The notes: generated from the sequence alone by a model not told the origin. Shown: positions 1 to 13,272, counted from the first letter of the stretch. The stretch: DNA of 64,000 nucleotides from Arthonia radiata (GCA_002989075.1 PSQN01000017.1:1426001-1490000); one strand, 5' to 3'. A program made the numbers and translations.

Positions 1-3000
1 AGGTAAGTCTGCAAAGAAGAAGCGTTCAGCTCTTCAGAAGAAACGACGCTTTCAAACGAAGCAACGGCTTCGGTCAGGCTTTCGCCCAAGGTGGTCTTCA
101 TGCCAAGCTCTAAAGCAGCAAGCCATTCGTTGACTTTTGGTGTTTTTGTAAGTGAGATCTCTTGCTTTAGTGTAACTTCTTCGCCTTCCTTGGACCTGAA
201 AGCAATAATATTAGAATCTTCTGATACCGCCAAGCCAGAGATGCCGGCAAACATCTTGCCCAGATGTCGACCGACTCGCACAGTGTCGTTGCCGTTGCCA
301 ATGATCTCCAGAAGATCCTCGTCACCGACAAAATAGAAGCGAGGAAACGATACACGTTCCCGCTCGAGATACTCGCCTAGAGCCTTTTGAATTTTTTGCA
401 GGAGATCCGCTAAGCGTTCAAGGGATTTTTGCACACCTGAGATCGCAAGGACGTCCAGTACGAACGGTGAGCGCTGTACCTTCTTCATAACCGCGAAAAA
501 TTCCGAGTTGATATTTTGGAAACGCGAGGACTCAGTAGGTAGAAGATGCTTGATGTCTGCGTTGCCAGTGAATACGCCCTCGAGATACGTCCATTGTCGC
601 TGCACATCAATCCAGACATCGAAGAGTACGAACACTCGGTTGAGCTTATCCTCCCATGAAGAAGCATCCTCTTCGAACTCCTTATAATAAGGTGAATGCC
701 GCATCGCCTGCAGGGAGTTAAGATTTTCACTGCACTTGGCGAAGAGGTCATCCCAGCCACGGATGAGACGGCACTTGTTCTGATAGTTGACCAAATCGAG
801 CGAGTAGTTTTGCCATGTCTCACGGACCTGTTTCAAGAACTCTTCGAGAGCCATTTCGCCTTGAGCTTGAACAAGCACGCCCCTTATTGATGCTTCGTTT
901 ATCATTAGCTGCAAGTCCCAGACATCGCCAAGCGTCATTGAGACTTGAGAGTAGCGCTTGTTGGGTTTGAGATTCTTGAAGATTTTGACCCAATGACGCT
1001 CGCGGACAGCATCAGATCTAAGCTCACCAAGCAGACTGTTGGTCTTTTGCAAATTTTTGATACTATTCTGCAGATGCTCGAAGGGTGCGTATTGGCGCAT
1101 ACGAGCTGGCATTTCCTTGCTCATATTGATCAAGTTGTCCAAAGACTGCCGGAGCTTCCGCGGTTGGACACTGGACCAAGGCATGTCTCGTAAATCATCG
1201 AGGCCAGAGTAAATCGTAGACAGTCCTCCCCAGACAGACTCCAAGTCTCGCACTTCCTCCAAAAGGCTCTTGAGACCCGCATCTGATCCTGGTGGAATGT
1301 CAAGCGCCTCTTTAGCTTTCGTCATCATGTCAAAGTCTGTGCTTAGCTTGCTTAGTCGCAACTTGAAATCTGCAAGGACTCGTAAAGCTTGTTCGGCTGC
1401 GATGGTGCCAGAGATGGGTCTGTCCTCACTCCATTGAGCGGTAATTTCACTAATGCGTTGGGCAATCACCTTGTCCTCAGCTGTGATCTTCGCTCGTAGG
1501 GCGTCTGTCTGGTCCTGCACTATACGTGATTTGCGTTCCAGGATTTCGTTCAAGGCTAACCACTCTCCGTCGATCCGTTCCATGTAAAGCCAGTCTGAAG
1601 GCAGCTGATATCTCTGTCTCGTAAGCGTCGTCTGGCCCTGTCGAAAGCTTTCTATTTCGGGTTCCCAGGAGTTGACCTTGCGCTTAGCGTTCTGGACGGA
1701 GGTGATGAAGCTGACGGCTTGTGTAGTCGACGAAGCTTCCAAAGAAGAGCGTTCCAATTCTTGCCGCGTCCTCTCGACTTCAAGGAACACTTCGTTCATT
1801 CGTGAGCCAAGCTTGGAGGCAAATTTGCTGAGGATGTCGTTCTGCCATAGGTCATACTTCGCGTTGATCTTGACCTGTACCTGCTCGTAGTCGACCGTCA
1901 AATGCCCAAAGCAACGCTTTGGCTCCGAGGTGTCAAAAGTGGAGCGACTTCGGCGGATCTCGCCTAGCATGTTCAACCATTGCTGCAAATCATCGCCAAG
2001 TGCCTCGTATACTTGCTCGCCTTGCAGATCCCACAGAGACTGAAACTGGAGCCATTTGTCTACGTAGTCAGTGATCTTCTGCAATTGCTGCTCAATCAAG
2101 GAGTACGCAGCTGATAATCTCTCAGTGCATTGCGGCAGTAATTGAGAGAAGGTTATGGACCTTCGATCGAGGGATCGATCACGGACATTAAGCTCGTACC
2201 GTGACGCTTGCACCATGGGCAGATCGCAGATCGTGCCAATCCACTCGTGGAGTTGCACTAGCCACGAACTACGTGCAAAATCTAGAGGAGGATCGATATA
2301 GATGAGAGAGTTTCGCATGGAAACTTCATGAACAAGTAATGGGAAATGAGGCGTCTGACTGTCTTCTCCGGATGAACTGTTTGGACGATCTCGGGCAGCG
2401 CTCGATGCACGTTCACGCCCGGCTGCATCAGTGTCTTGGAACGCGGCCATCCAGATGCGGATAGCGTCTTCAAGACGGTTTAGTAGGATTTCGCCTATGC
2501 GCGCGTTCGTCACATCAACCCACTGGCTCAAGTTTGAGAAGCCCTCCAGACTAAGCCGGTCAACCGCTGCTTGAATTGAAGTCATCTCCTGCTGCAACGA
2601 CAAAGCACGATAGTCGCAGTCCTCTAACCTGGATACCGATTGCTGTACGGCGTCGTTGATGGATAAGAGCGTTGACGTCTTGCTTTGCAGAACGGCGACA
2701 GAAGCGGCGAAATCTCTTACGAATTGCACATGCAGACTCTCGCTACGTGCACCTTCTTGTCCTGGCAAGGGGGACACGGGGCGAATGTGGAGATCGTAAG
2801 CATGGACGAATGACTCCCATCTTAATGGCAACCCCTTCGAGACCAGCTTTTGCACGCCGTCTCTATATCCATTCAGCAAGAGAGAAGATTCTGGGATAGC
2901 GGCGATGTCGGAATTCGTCTGAGCTAGCGTGCGCACGCTCTCAATCATGCTCACCGCATAAGGGTAGACTCTTCGCGCATCCTTTGAAATGTTGTTGATG

Positions 3001-5336
3001 GCGTGTGGTATTGTGAACTTTAGCCACAGCAAATTGCGAACCTCTTTGAAAAGCGTGATAATGTGGGGATCGAAATTGACAGCAAGCTCGAGCGCATTAC
3101 CCGAAGCACGGTTTCTGTTAATGTTGAAGAGTCGGCCTGAGATCGTGATGTTCCTGCGTGTCACATCCTGCATCCAGGACTGATACACTGGCATGACGTC
3201 CAGCTTCTTGCGGAAATCTGCGCTTTCTGACTGAAGCCTCTGGCCTTCGCTATGCATGTGCCATTGCGATCCGAGAACATTCTCGACACGCTTCATGTAG
3301 CCATCAAGTTGCCGCTCGATTTGCCTGGCCCACATGATGGAACCAGAAACCGGCGGGACATCATGTAGCTGTGCCATCGAATGGGCTTGTGAATGACCAT
3401 ATTGCTGCTTAAAGCGCTCATGCAACGTGGAGATATCCGCTTTGACGTTGTCTATCAGCTGTGTCTGGTACTCCGAAATGGCGCCACGGATCTTGGGTCT
3501 AATGAAGAGCGCATTGAATTTGGAGAACACACGAAACATCTCGTTTGCGTTCTTCGCTGTTGCAAGCCGATCTCGAAGTCGCGCGATGATGGAATTTTCG
3601 ACTCGTGCCGTCCTCTCGTTGTACGTGGTTTCGGCGCGGTCCCAAGCAAGAGTGCCTTCTTCAGAGACGTCTAAGACGTCTACGTCGCGTAATGCGGCGT
3701 ACGCTTCGGAAACCTCTTGAATGGCATCTACGTCCCCCATCTCCTCGAAAAATCCCGCCTTGGCATCGTCGTCTTGTACATGGCCACCCTCAGGACTGAG
3801 GACGTTCTGAATAGTCAGATGAAGTTGTTCATGATTCGTCCGGAACGTGGTGATGTATTTGAGTCTGTCTCGTGTGCTCGTGTGCGAGTTGGTGAATTTG
3901 ATGGGAATGAAGCGCTCGTTGCGCCGTCTGGTCAGCTCTCGCGCAACGTTGGTGAACTCTTTGACATTGTCGTCCCAAGCCTGCCAGATGGCGGAGGTCT
4001 TGCCCATTGCCTTTTCGAAGTCTCGATAACTCATTCGCATCAGCGCGCGACCGTTCATCAGTGCGTGTATGCGGGCGTCGAGGTCCATCGAAATAGCTTC
4101 GACGAGGCCAAGAGCGCGTTTCACAGGGTACGGACATATTCTGAGTTTTTTGTTGAGATGTGTGAAGATGAGTTCTATCGCATCGCGGACCCTTTCGAGC
4201 GAAGGTGCAGCAAGCAGGTCGTCGATCGGAAAATCACGCATCAGCTGGTTATACTTCTGCACAGTATCCGTTGCCTCTCTCAGACCAGTATCCGTGTTGA
4301 AGCTCTTGGTAGGCGCAAAGCGTTTCGCATTGTTCAAGACTTCAAGAGTCAGCTTGACTCCTTCACTGTGGACCTGATTCTCGACATCTGCCAGTACAGA
4401 CTCCAAGTCCAGCCAGAACTTGATTTCTTGGCTGGCGGTTCCGCTTGTGACCTCTCTGTTTGTCTTCGTAATGGCCTGTATTGACCGCGTCCAGCCATTG
4501 ACAGCATTTTGCAGGTGATTCAAGAATGTGCTGTCGTTGAGGACTGCATGGGGCAATAGTTCGGTTGATACAGGTGTGTGTCTTTCATAGGCGGATTCCA
4601 CCGCGGTTCTAACAGCTGGATGGAAAGGCAGCGCTAGCTGCGGTATCTCGGCATTCTGTTGGAGCTGCAGTAGGCTGAGCTCGAACTCGGCTAACTTCTT
4701 CTTTGCGCCAGGCAAACCAGTGCGCTGTTCATGATCGCCGCGTACTCGTAGATTTGAGCCTGTGTCCTCTCGACTTCTTGAAAACGCATCAAAATAGGGT
4801 GACAGGGCAGAATGTACAACGGAATGGAGAAGCTCAAATGGAGATGTCGTCTGGTTTGCCGTCTGATTTTCCGCAGATAGGTCGCTGATGCCGGGGAGAT
4901 TTACTATTTGCAGTTGTGACTGCAAAGGCTGAGAGAGATCAATTGGCTGTGGGCGCTTCAAGATGGCGACTGATGCAACAGTGCCGGCGAGAAAAGGGAA
5001 GTCGCCAGACATAAGATACAAGAACCGTCTGGGTCCTGATATTGAATCCTCAAGATCTGCTTCGCCATTTGTCTGTCGTTCTGAGGCCTCTCTTTTGGCG
5101 ACGTAGAGGGCAACCCGAGGTCCCAGCAGGAATGTGTTGCAGCGGTCTATCGTTTCCGATCGCCGTATATCTGACAGGAGATTACGCTCGGACTCGAGAT
5201 CATCCTTCGTCGCACCGAGCGTGAGTGTGAGGAGTGACGAAAGATATTGGGTGATCTCTGAGGGATCAAGGGATGCCTCGGAGGCTTGCGGAGGTGGATG
5301 GAAGCCATTGACTGTGGGAGAAGACTCAAGGTCCAT
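1..5336 (-). CDS. DHC1: Cytoplasmic dynein heavy chain, N-terminal tail and start of linker (partial)
   Basis: A single open frame starts at the ATG 5336-5334 and runs without a stop or intron to the window edge, giving about 1,778 residues of a protein that normally exceeds 4,000. The product is the motor subunit of cytoplasmic dynein, which moves nuclei, vesicles and spindles toward microtubule minus ends. Visible landmarks fit the dynein tail and linker: residues near 1390 read [17 protein letters not shown], and near 1515-1590 the conserved block with [16 protein letters not shown] and WTYLEGVF appears. The AAA+ motor ring lies beyond base 1. The start is chosen because it is the first ATG of the frame and is followed by a low-complexity fungal dynein leader. 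The family assignment is firm; only the 3' part is missing. Confidence 0.95.
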   Translation of the reverse strand, partial: MDLESSPTVNGFHPPPQASEASLDPSEITQYLSSLLTLTLGATKDDLESERNLLSDIRRSETIDRCNTFLLGPRVALYVAKREASERQTNGEADLEDSISGPRRFLYLMSGDFPFLAGTVASVAILKRPQPIDLSQPLQSQLQIVNLPGISDLSAENQTANQTTSPFELLHSVVHSALSPYFDAFSRSREDTGSNLRVRGDHEQRTGLPGAKKKLAEFELSLLQLQQNAEIPQLALPFHPAVRTAVESAYERHTPVSTELLPHAVLNDSTFLNHLQNAVNGWTRSIQAITKTNREVTSGTASQEIKFWLDLESVLADVENQVHSEGVKLTLEVLNNAKRFAPTKSFNTDTGLREATDTVQKYNQLMRDFPIDDLLAAPSLERVRDAIELIFTHLNKKLRICPYPVKRALGLVEAISMDLDARIHALMNGRALMRMSYRDFEKAMGKTSAIWQAWDDNVKEFTNVARELTRRRNERFIPIKFTNSHTSTRDRLKYITTFRTNHEQLHLTIQNVLSPEGGHVQDDDAKAGFFEEMGDVDAIQEVSEAYAALRDVDVLDVSEEGTLAWDRAETTYNERTARVENSIIARLRDRLATAKNANEMFRVFSKFNALFIRPKIRGAISEYQTQLIDNVKADISTLHERFKQQYGHSQAHSMAQLHDVPPVSGSIMWARQIERQLDGYMKRVENVLGSQWHMHSEGQRLQSESADFRKKLDVMPVYQSWMQDVTRRNITISGRLFNINRNRASGNALELAVNFDPHIITLFKEVRNLLWLKFTIPHAINNISKDARRVYPYAVSMIESVRTLAQTNSDIAAIPESSLLLNGYRDGVQKLVSKGLPLRWESFVHAYDLHIRPVSPLPGQEGARSESLHVQFVRDFAASVAVLQSKTSTLLSINDAVQQSVSRLEDCDYRALSLQQEMTSIQAAVDRLSLEGFSNLSQWVDVTNARIGEILLNRLEDAIRIWMAAFQDTDAAGRERASSAARDRPNSSSGEDSQTPHFPLLVHEVSMRNSLIYIDPPLDFARSSWLVQLHEWIGTICDLPMVQASRYELNVRDRSLDRRSITFSQLLPQCTERLSAAYSLIEQQLQKITDYVDKWLQFQSLWDLQGEQVYEALGDDLQQWLNMLGEIRRSRSTFDTSEPKRCFGHLTVDYEQVQVKINAKYDLWQNDILSKFASKLGSRMNEVFLEVERTRQELERSSLEASSTTQAVSFITSVQNAKRKVNSWEPEIESFRQGQTTLTRQRYQLPSDWLYMERIDGEWLALNEILERKSRIVQDQTDALRAKITAEDKVIAQRISEITAQWSEDRPISGTIAAEQALRVLADFKLRLSKLSTDFDMMTKAKEALDIPPGSDAGLKSLLEEVRDLESVWGGLSTIYSGLDDLRDMPWSSVQPRKLRQSLDNLINMSKEMPARMRQYAPFEHLQNSIKNLQKTNSLLGELRSDAVRERHWVKIFKNLKPNKRYSQVSMTLGDVWDLQLMINEASIRGVLVQAQGEMALEEFLKQVRETWQNYSLDLVNYQNKCRLIRGWDDLFAKCSENLNSLQAMRHSPYYKEFEEDASSWEDKLNRVFVLFDVWIDVQRQWTYLEGVFTGNADIKHLLPTESSRFQNINSEFFAVMKKVQRSPFVLDVLAISGVQKSLERLADLLQKIQKALGEYLERERVSFPRFYFVGDEDLLEIIGNGNDTVRVGRHLGKMFAGISGLAVSEDSNIIAFRSKEGEEVTLKQEISLTKTPKVNEWLAALELGMKTTLGESLTEAVASFESVVSSEELNASSLQTY

Positions 5337-5842
5337 ATTAGAGTTTGCGAAAGGACCTAGGCGTGGGTTTTTCGGTGGGAGAGTGCATTGCGGAGCATCA
5401 GGAGGAGAGGTAAAAGAACATGCGCCGGTTCGCAAACGGGAAGAGAGCTTGGAGGATGTGTGATAGTGTGTGAATCGATAGATGTGTGGCGGCTCTTCTC
5501 ACTCCCTGTTTATGTGATGACGGCCGTTGCGTCGGTGGGCGTTGAAGTGGATGCTTCTGACTATTACTTTTCGATGTATTTGGGAGACGCGCCAGACACG
5601 CCAACGAGACCTACCTTAACGAGTCAAGATGGAGCTAACCCAGAATTGGTCAGGCGCTCAGCCCTACAAACCAGCACAATCATGCGCCTTCACGCGTTGT
5701 TTCTCCTGCGGTCTCCTCTGATCTTTCATCCTCTTCACCAGATGACAAACTTCGCTGCACAGATGCTCGTTCACTCGCTTTCACAAGACAATCGATTCTG
5801 CTATTAAGAGGCCTCCGCTTCTAAAAGTTGTCATACACTTAG
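5337..5842. other. Intergenic spacer between dynein heavy chain and ADE4
   Basis: About 500 bases between the dynein start codon and the ADE4 stop codon. It should hold the dynein promoter and 5' UTR and the ADE4 terminator. Open frames on the plus strand here have no recognisable domain. I see no RNA gene or repeat. Confidence 0.6.
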
Positions 5843-7662
5843 TCATCTACCAACTCCGTGGTCATTGATATTGTGCAATGCAATGTCTTGGGTATCTTCC
5901 ATCTTTCCTGCCACTGCATTTTCGCCATTTCCGGCGAGCAGCTCAACGTCTTCTTTCTTTGCCACACCATTCGCCACAGCTTGACGAGCTTCTACTTGCT
6001 TCTTCTGCTTCTTGCGTTCTCCTCTGAGGTCTTCCAAGTGTTCGAGATAACCAGGGCTGACAGGAGTGATATATTTCCCACTGAAGACACCAACTTCCAA
6101 TTTCGTAATATTGTGGATCTTGGAATTCTGGATGATTGATTGCTCCATGTCATCCAGCGTCTGATACACAACAGCATCTGCACCGATAGCAGACGCAATT
6201 TGGCTTGGAGACTTCTCTGAGGCTATGAGATCGCTTTTCTGGGCCAGATCGATGCCATATATGTGCGGATGGACAATTGGTGGAGAGCAGCTGGCAAATG
6301 TGACGTTAGTCGCGCCAGCATCTCGCGCCATCTGGACGATCTCATGGCTTGTGTTGCCTCTGACTAAGGTCAACAATTAGTGGGCGTTTCTTCCGATGAC
6401 TGTAAACCAGCTTACCGATGGAATCGTCAATGAGCTAATAGAATGTCAGCACAGCGAACAATCTAGGCAGACCGAATAACAAGAGCTAGACACTCACGAG
6501 GACGTTCTTGCCTTCAAACTCCGAATCATGGGCGTTGAGTTTCCTCCGAACGCCGGTCCTCCTTAATCTTTGGTCGGGCATGATGAAGGTTCTGAACACG
6601 TAGCGGTTCTTTGTGAAGCCATCCACCAGATCCTTTCCGAGTTCCAGGGCAACTACTTTGGCTGCTGTTGCGCTTGTTTCTGGAATGGCCATGACCACGT
6701 CGATCGCTTGCAGAGCTTCCGATCCAAGCTCTCTCGCAATGGTCTTTGCTAGCATCTTACCCATATCGCGCCGAGCTCGGGAAACGGAAATGCCATCAAT
6801 AATGCTATCTGGCCGTGCAAAGTACACCATCTCAAATGCATCCGGCGCATACTCCTTAGCTTTTGCGACGTTGCGAAAGACTGGTGCTTGGCCTTTCTCA
6901 ATGATCACAGCTTCGCCTGGCTGAAGGTCGCGCATGTCTCGAGGGACAGAGCCAAGATGCTTAAGCGCCACAGACTCTGACGCAACCATGTAATCTGTCA
7001 CACCCTCAATCGTTCGGCTGCCGAAGATCAATGGCCTGATGCCATACGAGTCCCGAAAAGCGATCAAGCCGAAGCCAGCGATGAACGCGACGCAAGCAAA
7101 GCCTCCCTCAGCTCTCCGGTACGTCCGCTCAAGAGCCTTGAAGCAGTCCTCGCGATCGATACGAGACTTTTGGGTCTCACTCAACTAATCCAGTCAGCAT
7201 CAACCCAAATTTGAAGCGTTGCGTCCGTACCTCGTGCGCGAAGATATTCAACAGAATCTCAGAGTCCGAGTCCGTGTTGATATGTCGATGCGCCTCCTGG
7301 TCCAAGAACTGCCGCAACTCAAGGGTGTTCGTCAAGTTTCCATTATGCGCAAAACAGATGCCATAGGGGCTGTTCACGTAGAACGGCTGGGCCTCACTTT
7401 GCGAGCTTGTCCCAGCAGTCGGATACCGCAGGTGGCCAATGCCCATGGAACCCACCAACTCCGGAACTCTCTGGCCATCCTGAAAGACCTTCGCGGCCAT
7501 GCCGTTGCCTTTGCACTGGTATATGCGGCCGCCTTGAGCGCATGTCGCGATACCGCATGCGTCTTGTCCGCGATGCTGCAACATGTACAGCGCTTCATGC
7601 AGATCGGCCGCTGCGGACGTTGACGACGAGTCGCCGTGTATGATGGCTGCGATTCCACACAT
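5843..7662 (-). CDS. ADE4: Amidophosphoribosyltransferase (glutamine PRPP amidotransferase)
   Basis: This cytosolic enzyme makes 5-phosphoribosylamine from PRPP and glutamine, the first step of purine synthesis. Four exons are read on the minus strand: 7662-7231, 7184-6498, 6434-6416 and 6363-5843, giving 552 residues, close to fungal homologues. The start is fixed by the catalytic cysteine, since the protein begins [10 protein letters not shown] and Cys2 becomes the N-terminal nucleophile of the class II glutaminase domain. The motif [10 protein letters not shown] follows near residue 30 and FAHNGNLTN near residue 105. The PRPP-binding loop [14 protein letters not shown] is rebuilt only by splicing a 19-base exon (6434-6416) between introns of 63 and 52 bases. 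The first intron is 46 bases. The C-terminal tail of about 60 residues is charged and probably disordered. Confidence is high. Confidence 0.96.
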
Positions 7663-8214
7663 GTTTTGAGTTGTTAACAGAAAGATTATCTTGATTCGCG
7701 ATTACACCTTTGTATTTGATTGTATCTCGCTCCTGAGCAAGCTATACTACCGCCTTGCTTGAGAAACAGCTAACGAGTGTTGGTCGGCCACTAATGCAAA
7801 AGACATTGTCAGAGCAATCGCGCTACCAGGGAGCGCATGGTTGAGGCCACGTTCCGGAACGACGCGCAGTAAGGCGAAAACGCCGACAACGAGAAAGGCG
7901 AGGCGATAGAAAAGATTAGGCAAGCATACGCCGAATCAGATATACCTTGCGACGCGCCTGAAATTTCATGCAGCTTGACGAAAGAAAAAAACAATTTTCC
8001 CTTTTCGCTGCGGGTCGATGCCGGCTCGTGTACTACCGATGTCGGCAATCCAGCACGTGACCGTCGCTCTAGAGAGCAAGCCTGGGACGGGCAATCATAA
8101 GATTACAACGAGGATGTCGTATTCATCGCATGATCCATGACGAGACGCCGTGCACCCAAACAACATGAAGTAGTCAATGATTTCGTTCAAGTCCTCACCA
8201 GGCCACTCTCCACG
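7663..8214. other. ADE4 promoter region and VPS11 3' flank
   Basis: Spacer of 552 bases between the ADE4 start and the VPS11 stop, which lie head to tail on the minus strand. An 80-codon minus-strand frame at 7809-8048 has no family features. Nothing else is recognised. Confidence 0.5.
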
Positions 8215-11200
8215 CTACAACTCCCCCCTCCCCCCATTCATCACCCCCCGTCCCATCCACTCCGCCACAACCCCAAACCGCTCCTCACTCCTCTCCAATT
8301 GCCCCCGGAACACCTCATGCTTCCCCCTACTCTCCTCCTGCGCCCGCTTCACCTGTCTCACCGTCGCATTCCCCGGCGCACACACCGGACACTCCACCTC
8401 ATCCAGCGTCTGCCCGCCCCCCATCCCCTCAATACTATACCCCTCCTCCCCCTCCCCCACATCACTCACATTCAAACACCGCCGATGAAAACTGTGCCCG
8501 CAGAAAAAATGCACCACCGGCGTCTCCAGCGCATAGTGGCAGGCCTTGCACCGTGTCGCTTCAAACGCTTTCGGTTTCTCCCGTAGCACGCGCAGCTGTT
8601 CCTTCTTCGCGGCTGTATCCGCACGGAACGTGTCTGTGGCTTTCTTATCCCGGCTGATTTGCTCGCGCTCCCGGCGTACGGTGTCCTGGAGATACCGCTT
8701 CAGCATGCCCACGGTGGCGACGGAGTTCGTAGAGAGCGTCTGCACGACTTGCAGTGGCGACAACAACCGCTTCCGCTCGATCTCGCGCAGGATCCGGTCG
8801 ATTTCCTCCGCGCCGGCTTCAGCGTACACCTCCGGGGTGCTCGTGAAATACGCCAGCGCCGCGGGATACAGACTCGGATCTTCGGGCCCGTATTTCTTCA
8901 GGCTCTTCAACGCGCCGGGCACGTCGTTGGCGGACGTGTAGCTCCGGAAGATGTCGGCGTAGTGGCGCTGCTGCTCGCGGATTAGGGTGGTGCCGGTTTG
9001 GAAGCGGGAGAGGTCGGAGAGGAGGAGGATGTTGGAGGGGTCGATCGCGCCGGTTGCGGTTTGCGAGGTGGAGGAGGGTTGGGAGGTGATGAGCGCGCGG
9101 GCTTTGGATTCGTAGGAGGTGCGCTGGGAGGGGTGGGTTTGGGATTGGCGGAGGTACATTTCGAAGAGGGTGGTGGTGATGTCGGAGCGGTCGGTTGGGG
9201 TTGGGGTGAGGCGGGGTGGTGTGGTGGGTGTCTCGTCGGTTGTGGAAGGTGCAGGTGCGACAGTATCGACGTTCGAGGAGGATTCGGTGGGTTTGAAGGC
9301 TTCGAGGAAGCGAATGAATTCGTTGGGGTGGTCGACGAAGGCCGAGAAGGCGGCGCGGGGCTTCGGGATGTCGTAGGTGGGTGGTGCCTCGTTGGCGATC
9401 GCTTCGACGATGCGTGTCTCGGTCTTGGTGCCTTCTTCTTGCGTGGTGTCGCGGGTCGGCATGCTCATGTAGGGCAGGGGTAGTATGCTTGCGAGACTTT
9501 GCACAGCATTAGTCGCTGTGCTCGCAAATCCTTTTGTCTCTTTCTCGCTTTCCTCTGACTTATTTGTCGTGGTTGTGATGACAGCATCTTTCTTAGGCTG
9601 GAATTGGCCAGTGTAATAGTCAATGAACAGTTGCGTCGCATCTTCAGGGCAGTGCTCGAGCAGCACCGTCGCGTACTTCATCAGATTCTGATACGCAGCA
9701 TCTGGCTCCAACCGCCAGATGTATGCCAACGCCTCCGCATACTTCTTGAGGTCCTCAACGAGCACAGACACGACGACATCGTGCTCCTGATGCTTTCGTG
9801 CCAGGTATGCGGCCTGATCAAAGTACCCGCCTTGCCGACACATACTGATGGCGGTATCGACATCAAAGCGAGAGTCTCCGGGCGACTTGATGAAGTTCTC
9901 AAGCTTCGTCACGTCGTGTAGCTTGGCGTAGCAGTTCAACAGCAAGATAGTGTGATCACTGTTCGCCTTGCCATGCTCATGTAGCTCCTCGAGATAGTCG
10001 ATCAGGTTGTGAATCCGCTGCGTACCGAGGAATTTACGTATGATCTGAGAGGGCTCGGAAGCATCTATAGCGCGCAGATATTGCTGCATGGCGGTGTCGT
10101 AATCGCGTTTCGAGTACAGGTAGTCGCCATATCGACGGAATATGGCGTTCTGCTGAGCGGTGTCCATACCAGCTCGTTGGGCAATCTGGATGGCGAGAAC
10201 ATAGAGGTTGCGCTGGAAGAGGATGTCAAGACGTTGGGAAAGGGGCTTCTCGTGGTAGCGGATGAGTTTGCCGTCGGTGGTGACGGCGAACAGGGCATCC
10301 CAGCATGCGAAGGTGGTCTGTAGTTGTGATGATAGAGTCTCTGAGTGAGCGATCAGTGTGAAGTCAGTGTTGAGGATGGTGACCTGCGAGTTTTGGGCTG
10401 TCTGGTTGTTTAGTGGTGTTGTTGGCCCGAAGGCAGTTGATCTTGATAACGAAGTGGACGCGGCAGGGGAAGAGTATACGATGTAGTCCTTGAACGTGCG
10501 AAGAAGCGTCTTGTGGCCGTCACACGCGTAAGATGAAGATCGCCCGTGCAGGCCATAGTAGTAGATAGCATCGTCTCGAGCAACGATGATGTCTTGAGTC
10601 GATTTGTCAATGTTCATACATCCGACCGCAGCGCCATTGTCGTCTAATGTTCGTGCTGGCTGTCCTGCGCCTCTGCCAGATATCACTAAGGTCAGTATGC
10701 GCGACGTCGTGGAGATGTACAGCGCCGTGGTGTTGCCTTCACGAAACTCAATGCCTGTGATGGGCTCTTTGGTCTCGAAGACAGTCCGCTGCTTCGCGCC
10801 CCGGTCGTGCACAAGGTCCCCTCGTATCACAGTGACGGCGCCATTGCCAAAGCCGAACGCAAGCTGCGATAGGTCATCCAAGGCAGCAAAGGCCGAGATC
10901 TAAATTGTCAGCATTTATACTCATGTAATCAGTTTGCCACGTATGGCCAGAGGAATCAAACAATACTCACAGGAAACGTCTGCCGATTATTCTGTACTGT
11001 ATGCGTAGACAGACATCTCGGCTGACCCGTCTTCTTCTCGAACTTATCGAGCGCCCAGACCTTGAGGGTTGGCTCACTCGATAGATCCTCTGCGACCGTC
11101 ACAAGCAGATGACGACTGTCAATGTGTTTCATAAACGTGATTGATGCATGGTCGTGAGCTTTGAACGCTCGCCCCACGGTGAGCGAGCGTGAGACGGTAT

Positions 11201-11456
11201 GGACGACGCCGTCTGAAGTGGCGAAGAAGAGCTGCTCCGCGCTCGAACATCTTGCCGTGACCTCATTATGCTTTTCATGTGTGAGAAATAGTATTCTGGT
11301 GTCTGCATTAAATACTTACAAGGAAAGATGATTGCTCCTCAGTGGTCCGAATGTTCACCGTCGAGGAGTCGAAGAACCTGAACGCCTTCCACTTTTAGGC
11401 CATCAGCATTATATAACCCCCAGCGAACGCAGGAGACATACTGAATTCAACGCCAT
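8215..11456 (-). CDS. VPS11: Vacuolar tethering subunit Vps11/Pep5 (HOPS/CORVET, RING finger)
   Basis: Vps11 is a core subunit shared by the HOPS and CORVET tethering complexes that drive endosome and vacuole fusion. Exons on the minus strand are 11456-11442, 11391-11320, 11270-10971 and 10899-8215, giving about 1,023 residues. The first exon encodes only MALNS; the joined N-terminus MALNSWKAFRFFDSSTV matches the family start. A beta-propeller region follows, then alpha-solenoid (clathrin-like) repeats, then a Ser/Thr-rich insert near residues 660-720, and a C-terminal RING-H2 finger with CKACH, FFCGHSFHRRC and ECPVC. All introns are 49-72 bases. The third intron acceptor is chosen because only it keeps the frame (HNEVTARCSS). 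The G-rich plus-strand frames across 8998-9483 are antisense shadows of this gene. Confidence 0.93.
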
Positions 11457-12225
11457 TCTCCAGCGTCGTACATGAGCAAGTCACGCAGTCCTTAAGGGTA
11501 ATGCACAAACTCATCTAGTAAGCTTACGGATGGCAGGGTCGAATGTTTCAAAAGGGGGAAGACGACAACCCGCTTCAAGACAGAAGAACAAAGACAGGCG
11601 GAATGGGATGTAACAACATATTAGCAGAAAGTGAAGTCGACTCGAGATACAAAGCTTTCACGGAAGACGATGAGAAGATAACAGCTGCACTGCAAGACTG
11701 TATATTGCCATGTCAATGATCGCTATTTGTATGGATCTCGCACTCCCTTCCCACTTGTCTAATCTCACTCTGAGACTGCTCTGACATGGCGGCGCGTCAC
11801 GCTCCTTGGTGACCGCTGTGTGCCCTAAACCCATTCCACCACGACCTTGCCCCCGTGCTGCACCCCCCAGCTGAGTAAGCCCTGCAGTCAGCATTGCTCA
11901 AGCCACAGCCATCACGTGTCCACTATAATGCTGAGTGAGCAACCACAGGGAATATTTCATATCCTATCCGGTCGATCCGCGCGTTCGATACCAGTCGTGT
12001 GTGGTGCATTGCGTCCGAGGCAGCCACCCCGTCGGATGATACCTATCGGAGCTGCTCAGCGGGACCTCTAACGTCGGTTCCTGGCTCAGATCCTCCATGT
12101 ACGAACTCAACCTGTGATCATTAGTGCAAGTCTGGCGCTCGCCACGCGGCCTCAAGTGTCGACATGAGCAGCAGCGTCGTCTTATCACTGTAGATAGCTC
12201 AACACATGCGCCTCGTCTGCAAGTT
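11457..12225. other. Spacer between Atp25-N gene and VPS11
   Basis: 769 bases holding the VPS11 upstream region and the 3' flank of the RsfS-domain gene. It is too short to hold the missing C-terminal domain of an Atp25 protein, and no frame in it looks like one. No RNA gene or repeat seen. Confidence 0.55.
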
Positions 12226-13272
12226 TCACAGTTCTTGCTGCAGCTCCGATGGCGGAGACTGTGATAAAAACCGCGCTGTAGTCGGAACGTCTTCCTGGGT
12301 GTGCGATGATCTTGCCGGCTCACGTAACTGCGAAGACGACCTCGCGCTCGAAATCTCATTCTGTCGTTTGAGCGAGGTCTTGAGCACACCAGTCCAAAGA
12401 CCCTCAAGATCCAGCTCTCCGCGCCTGTCTTCCGTCATCATCTGCACCACCAATTTCGTCCCATCCGACCGCTTGCCAAATCCGACAGCTCCCCCTTCAA
12501 GCTGCTCTTCAGCAACCGTGCTTTCATTGACCGTACCCACATTCACACATACCCAACCAGTCGATATCCCATCATCAGGCTCGCTGAGATCTCTCGCGCC
12601 CGCTGCACTTAACATCTTCGTTCTCCGCAGCTTCCTCCTCATCTTCAGCTTGAATTCGTTGCGTCCCAAAAGCCCGTCTGCGTACGGCGTGACTTTGTGC
12701 TCTGTCCTCAACCAGCGGCAGAATCTATCCGCAGACACGTTCAAGTGCTTTTCGCTGCGCGCCGTGCCGAATATCATGATGAGGTTCGTGCCTAGCGCAG
12801 GGGGCGGATCGATCGTGCGGAGATCGACGAGGGAGAGGTAGTCGAGGCCGATGTCGACAGAGAGGTGGTGCAGGACGCCTTCGAGGAGCGGTGGCGGCGC
12901 ATCGGGAAGTTCTGGTAGCTGCTGGCGCGCAGCGATGGAGGTGGGCTGGTCGAATTGAGCGTCCTGGACTTGGAGGTACCATGGCTTGTCCGAGGTAGCA
13001 TCGTATCCGTCCGGTTTCGTTGAGTCTGCGGAGGATACAGGCGCTCCCGAGGAGGTGTCACCTTGTACCCATGTGGTATCTGCTGGTTCGGCTGGAGTAT
13101 CTTGCGACCTGAGAGGCCTTGTGGTTGTCAAACCCCTTCGCTGGTGGACGAAGGGAAATTGTCGGCGCAGTGGCGTATTCCGTGGACTCAGTTGCGGAAC
13201 GAAAGAGCTTAGCAGCCATCGCTGGCATGCTAAGCACCTCAGGCTTTCACACGTCCTCCGCAGAGAAGCCAT
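12226..13272 (-). CDS. Mitochondrial RsfS-like protein, N-terminal half of Atp25
   Basis: A single exon of 348 codons. The N-terminus ([19 protein letters not shown]) is rich in Arg and Ser with no acids, as in a mitochondrial presequence. Residues about 140-300 hold the ribosome-silencing-factor fold found in Atp25: [19 protein letters not shown], then [18 protein letters not shown] and [10 protein letters not shown]. In yeast, Atp25 is a longer protein whose N-terminal RsfS-like half and C-terminal half (needed for OLI1/ATP9 mRNA stability) are separated by cleavage. Here the frame stops about 50 residues after the RsfS domain, in a Ser-rich tail. No C-terminal half is visible downstream. 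The family call is firm; the missing half could sit elsewhere in the genome. Confidence 0.88.
   Translation of the reverse strand: MASLRRTCESLRCLACQRWLLSSFVPQLSPRNTPLRRQFPFVHQRRGLTTTRPLRSQDTPAEPADTTWVQGDTSSGAPVSSADSTKPDGYDATSDKPWYLQVQDAQFDQPTSIAARQQLPELPDAPPPLLEGVLHHLSVDIGLDYLSLVDLRTIDPPPALGTNLIMIFGTARSEKHLNVSADRFCRWLRTEHKVTPYADGLLGRNEFKLKMRRKLRRTKMLSAAGARDLSEPDDGISTGWVCVNVGTVNESTVAEEQLEGGAVGFGKRSDGTKLVVQMMTEDRRGELDLEGLWTGVLKTSLKRQNEISSARSSSQLREPARSSHTQEDVPTTARFLSQSPPSELQQEL

Noticed and set aside
5388-5807. Plus-strand frame of 139 codons between dynein and ADE4
   Set aside because: No recognisable segment and it crosses the expected dynein promoter; more likely chance.
8998-9483. Gly/Val-rich plus-strand frame of 161 codons
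   Set aside because: It is exactly antisense to the Pro/Ser/Thr-rich part of VPS11; the composition is the mirror of that gene's codon bias.
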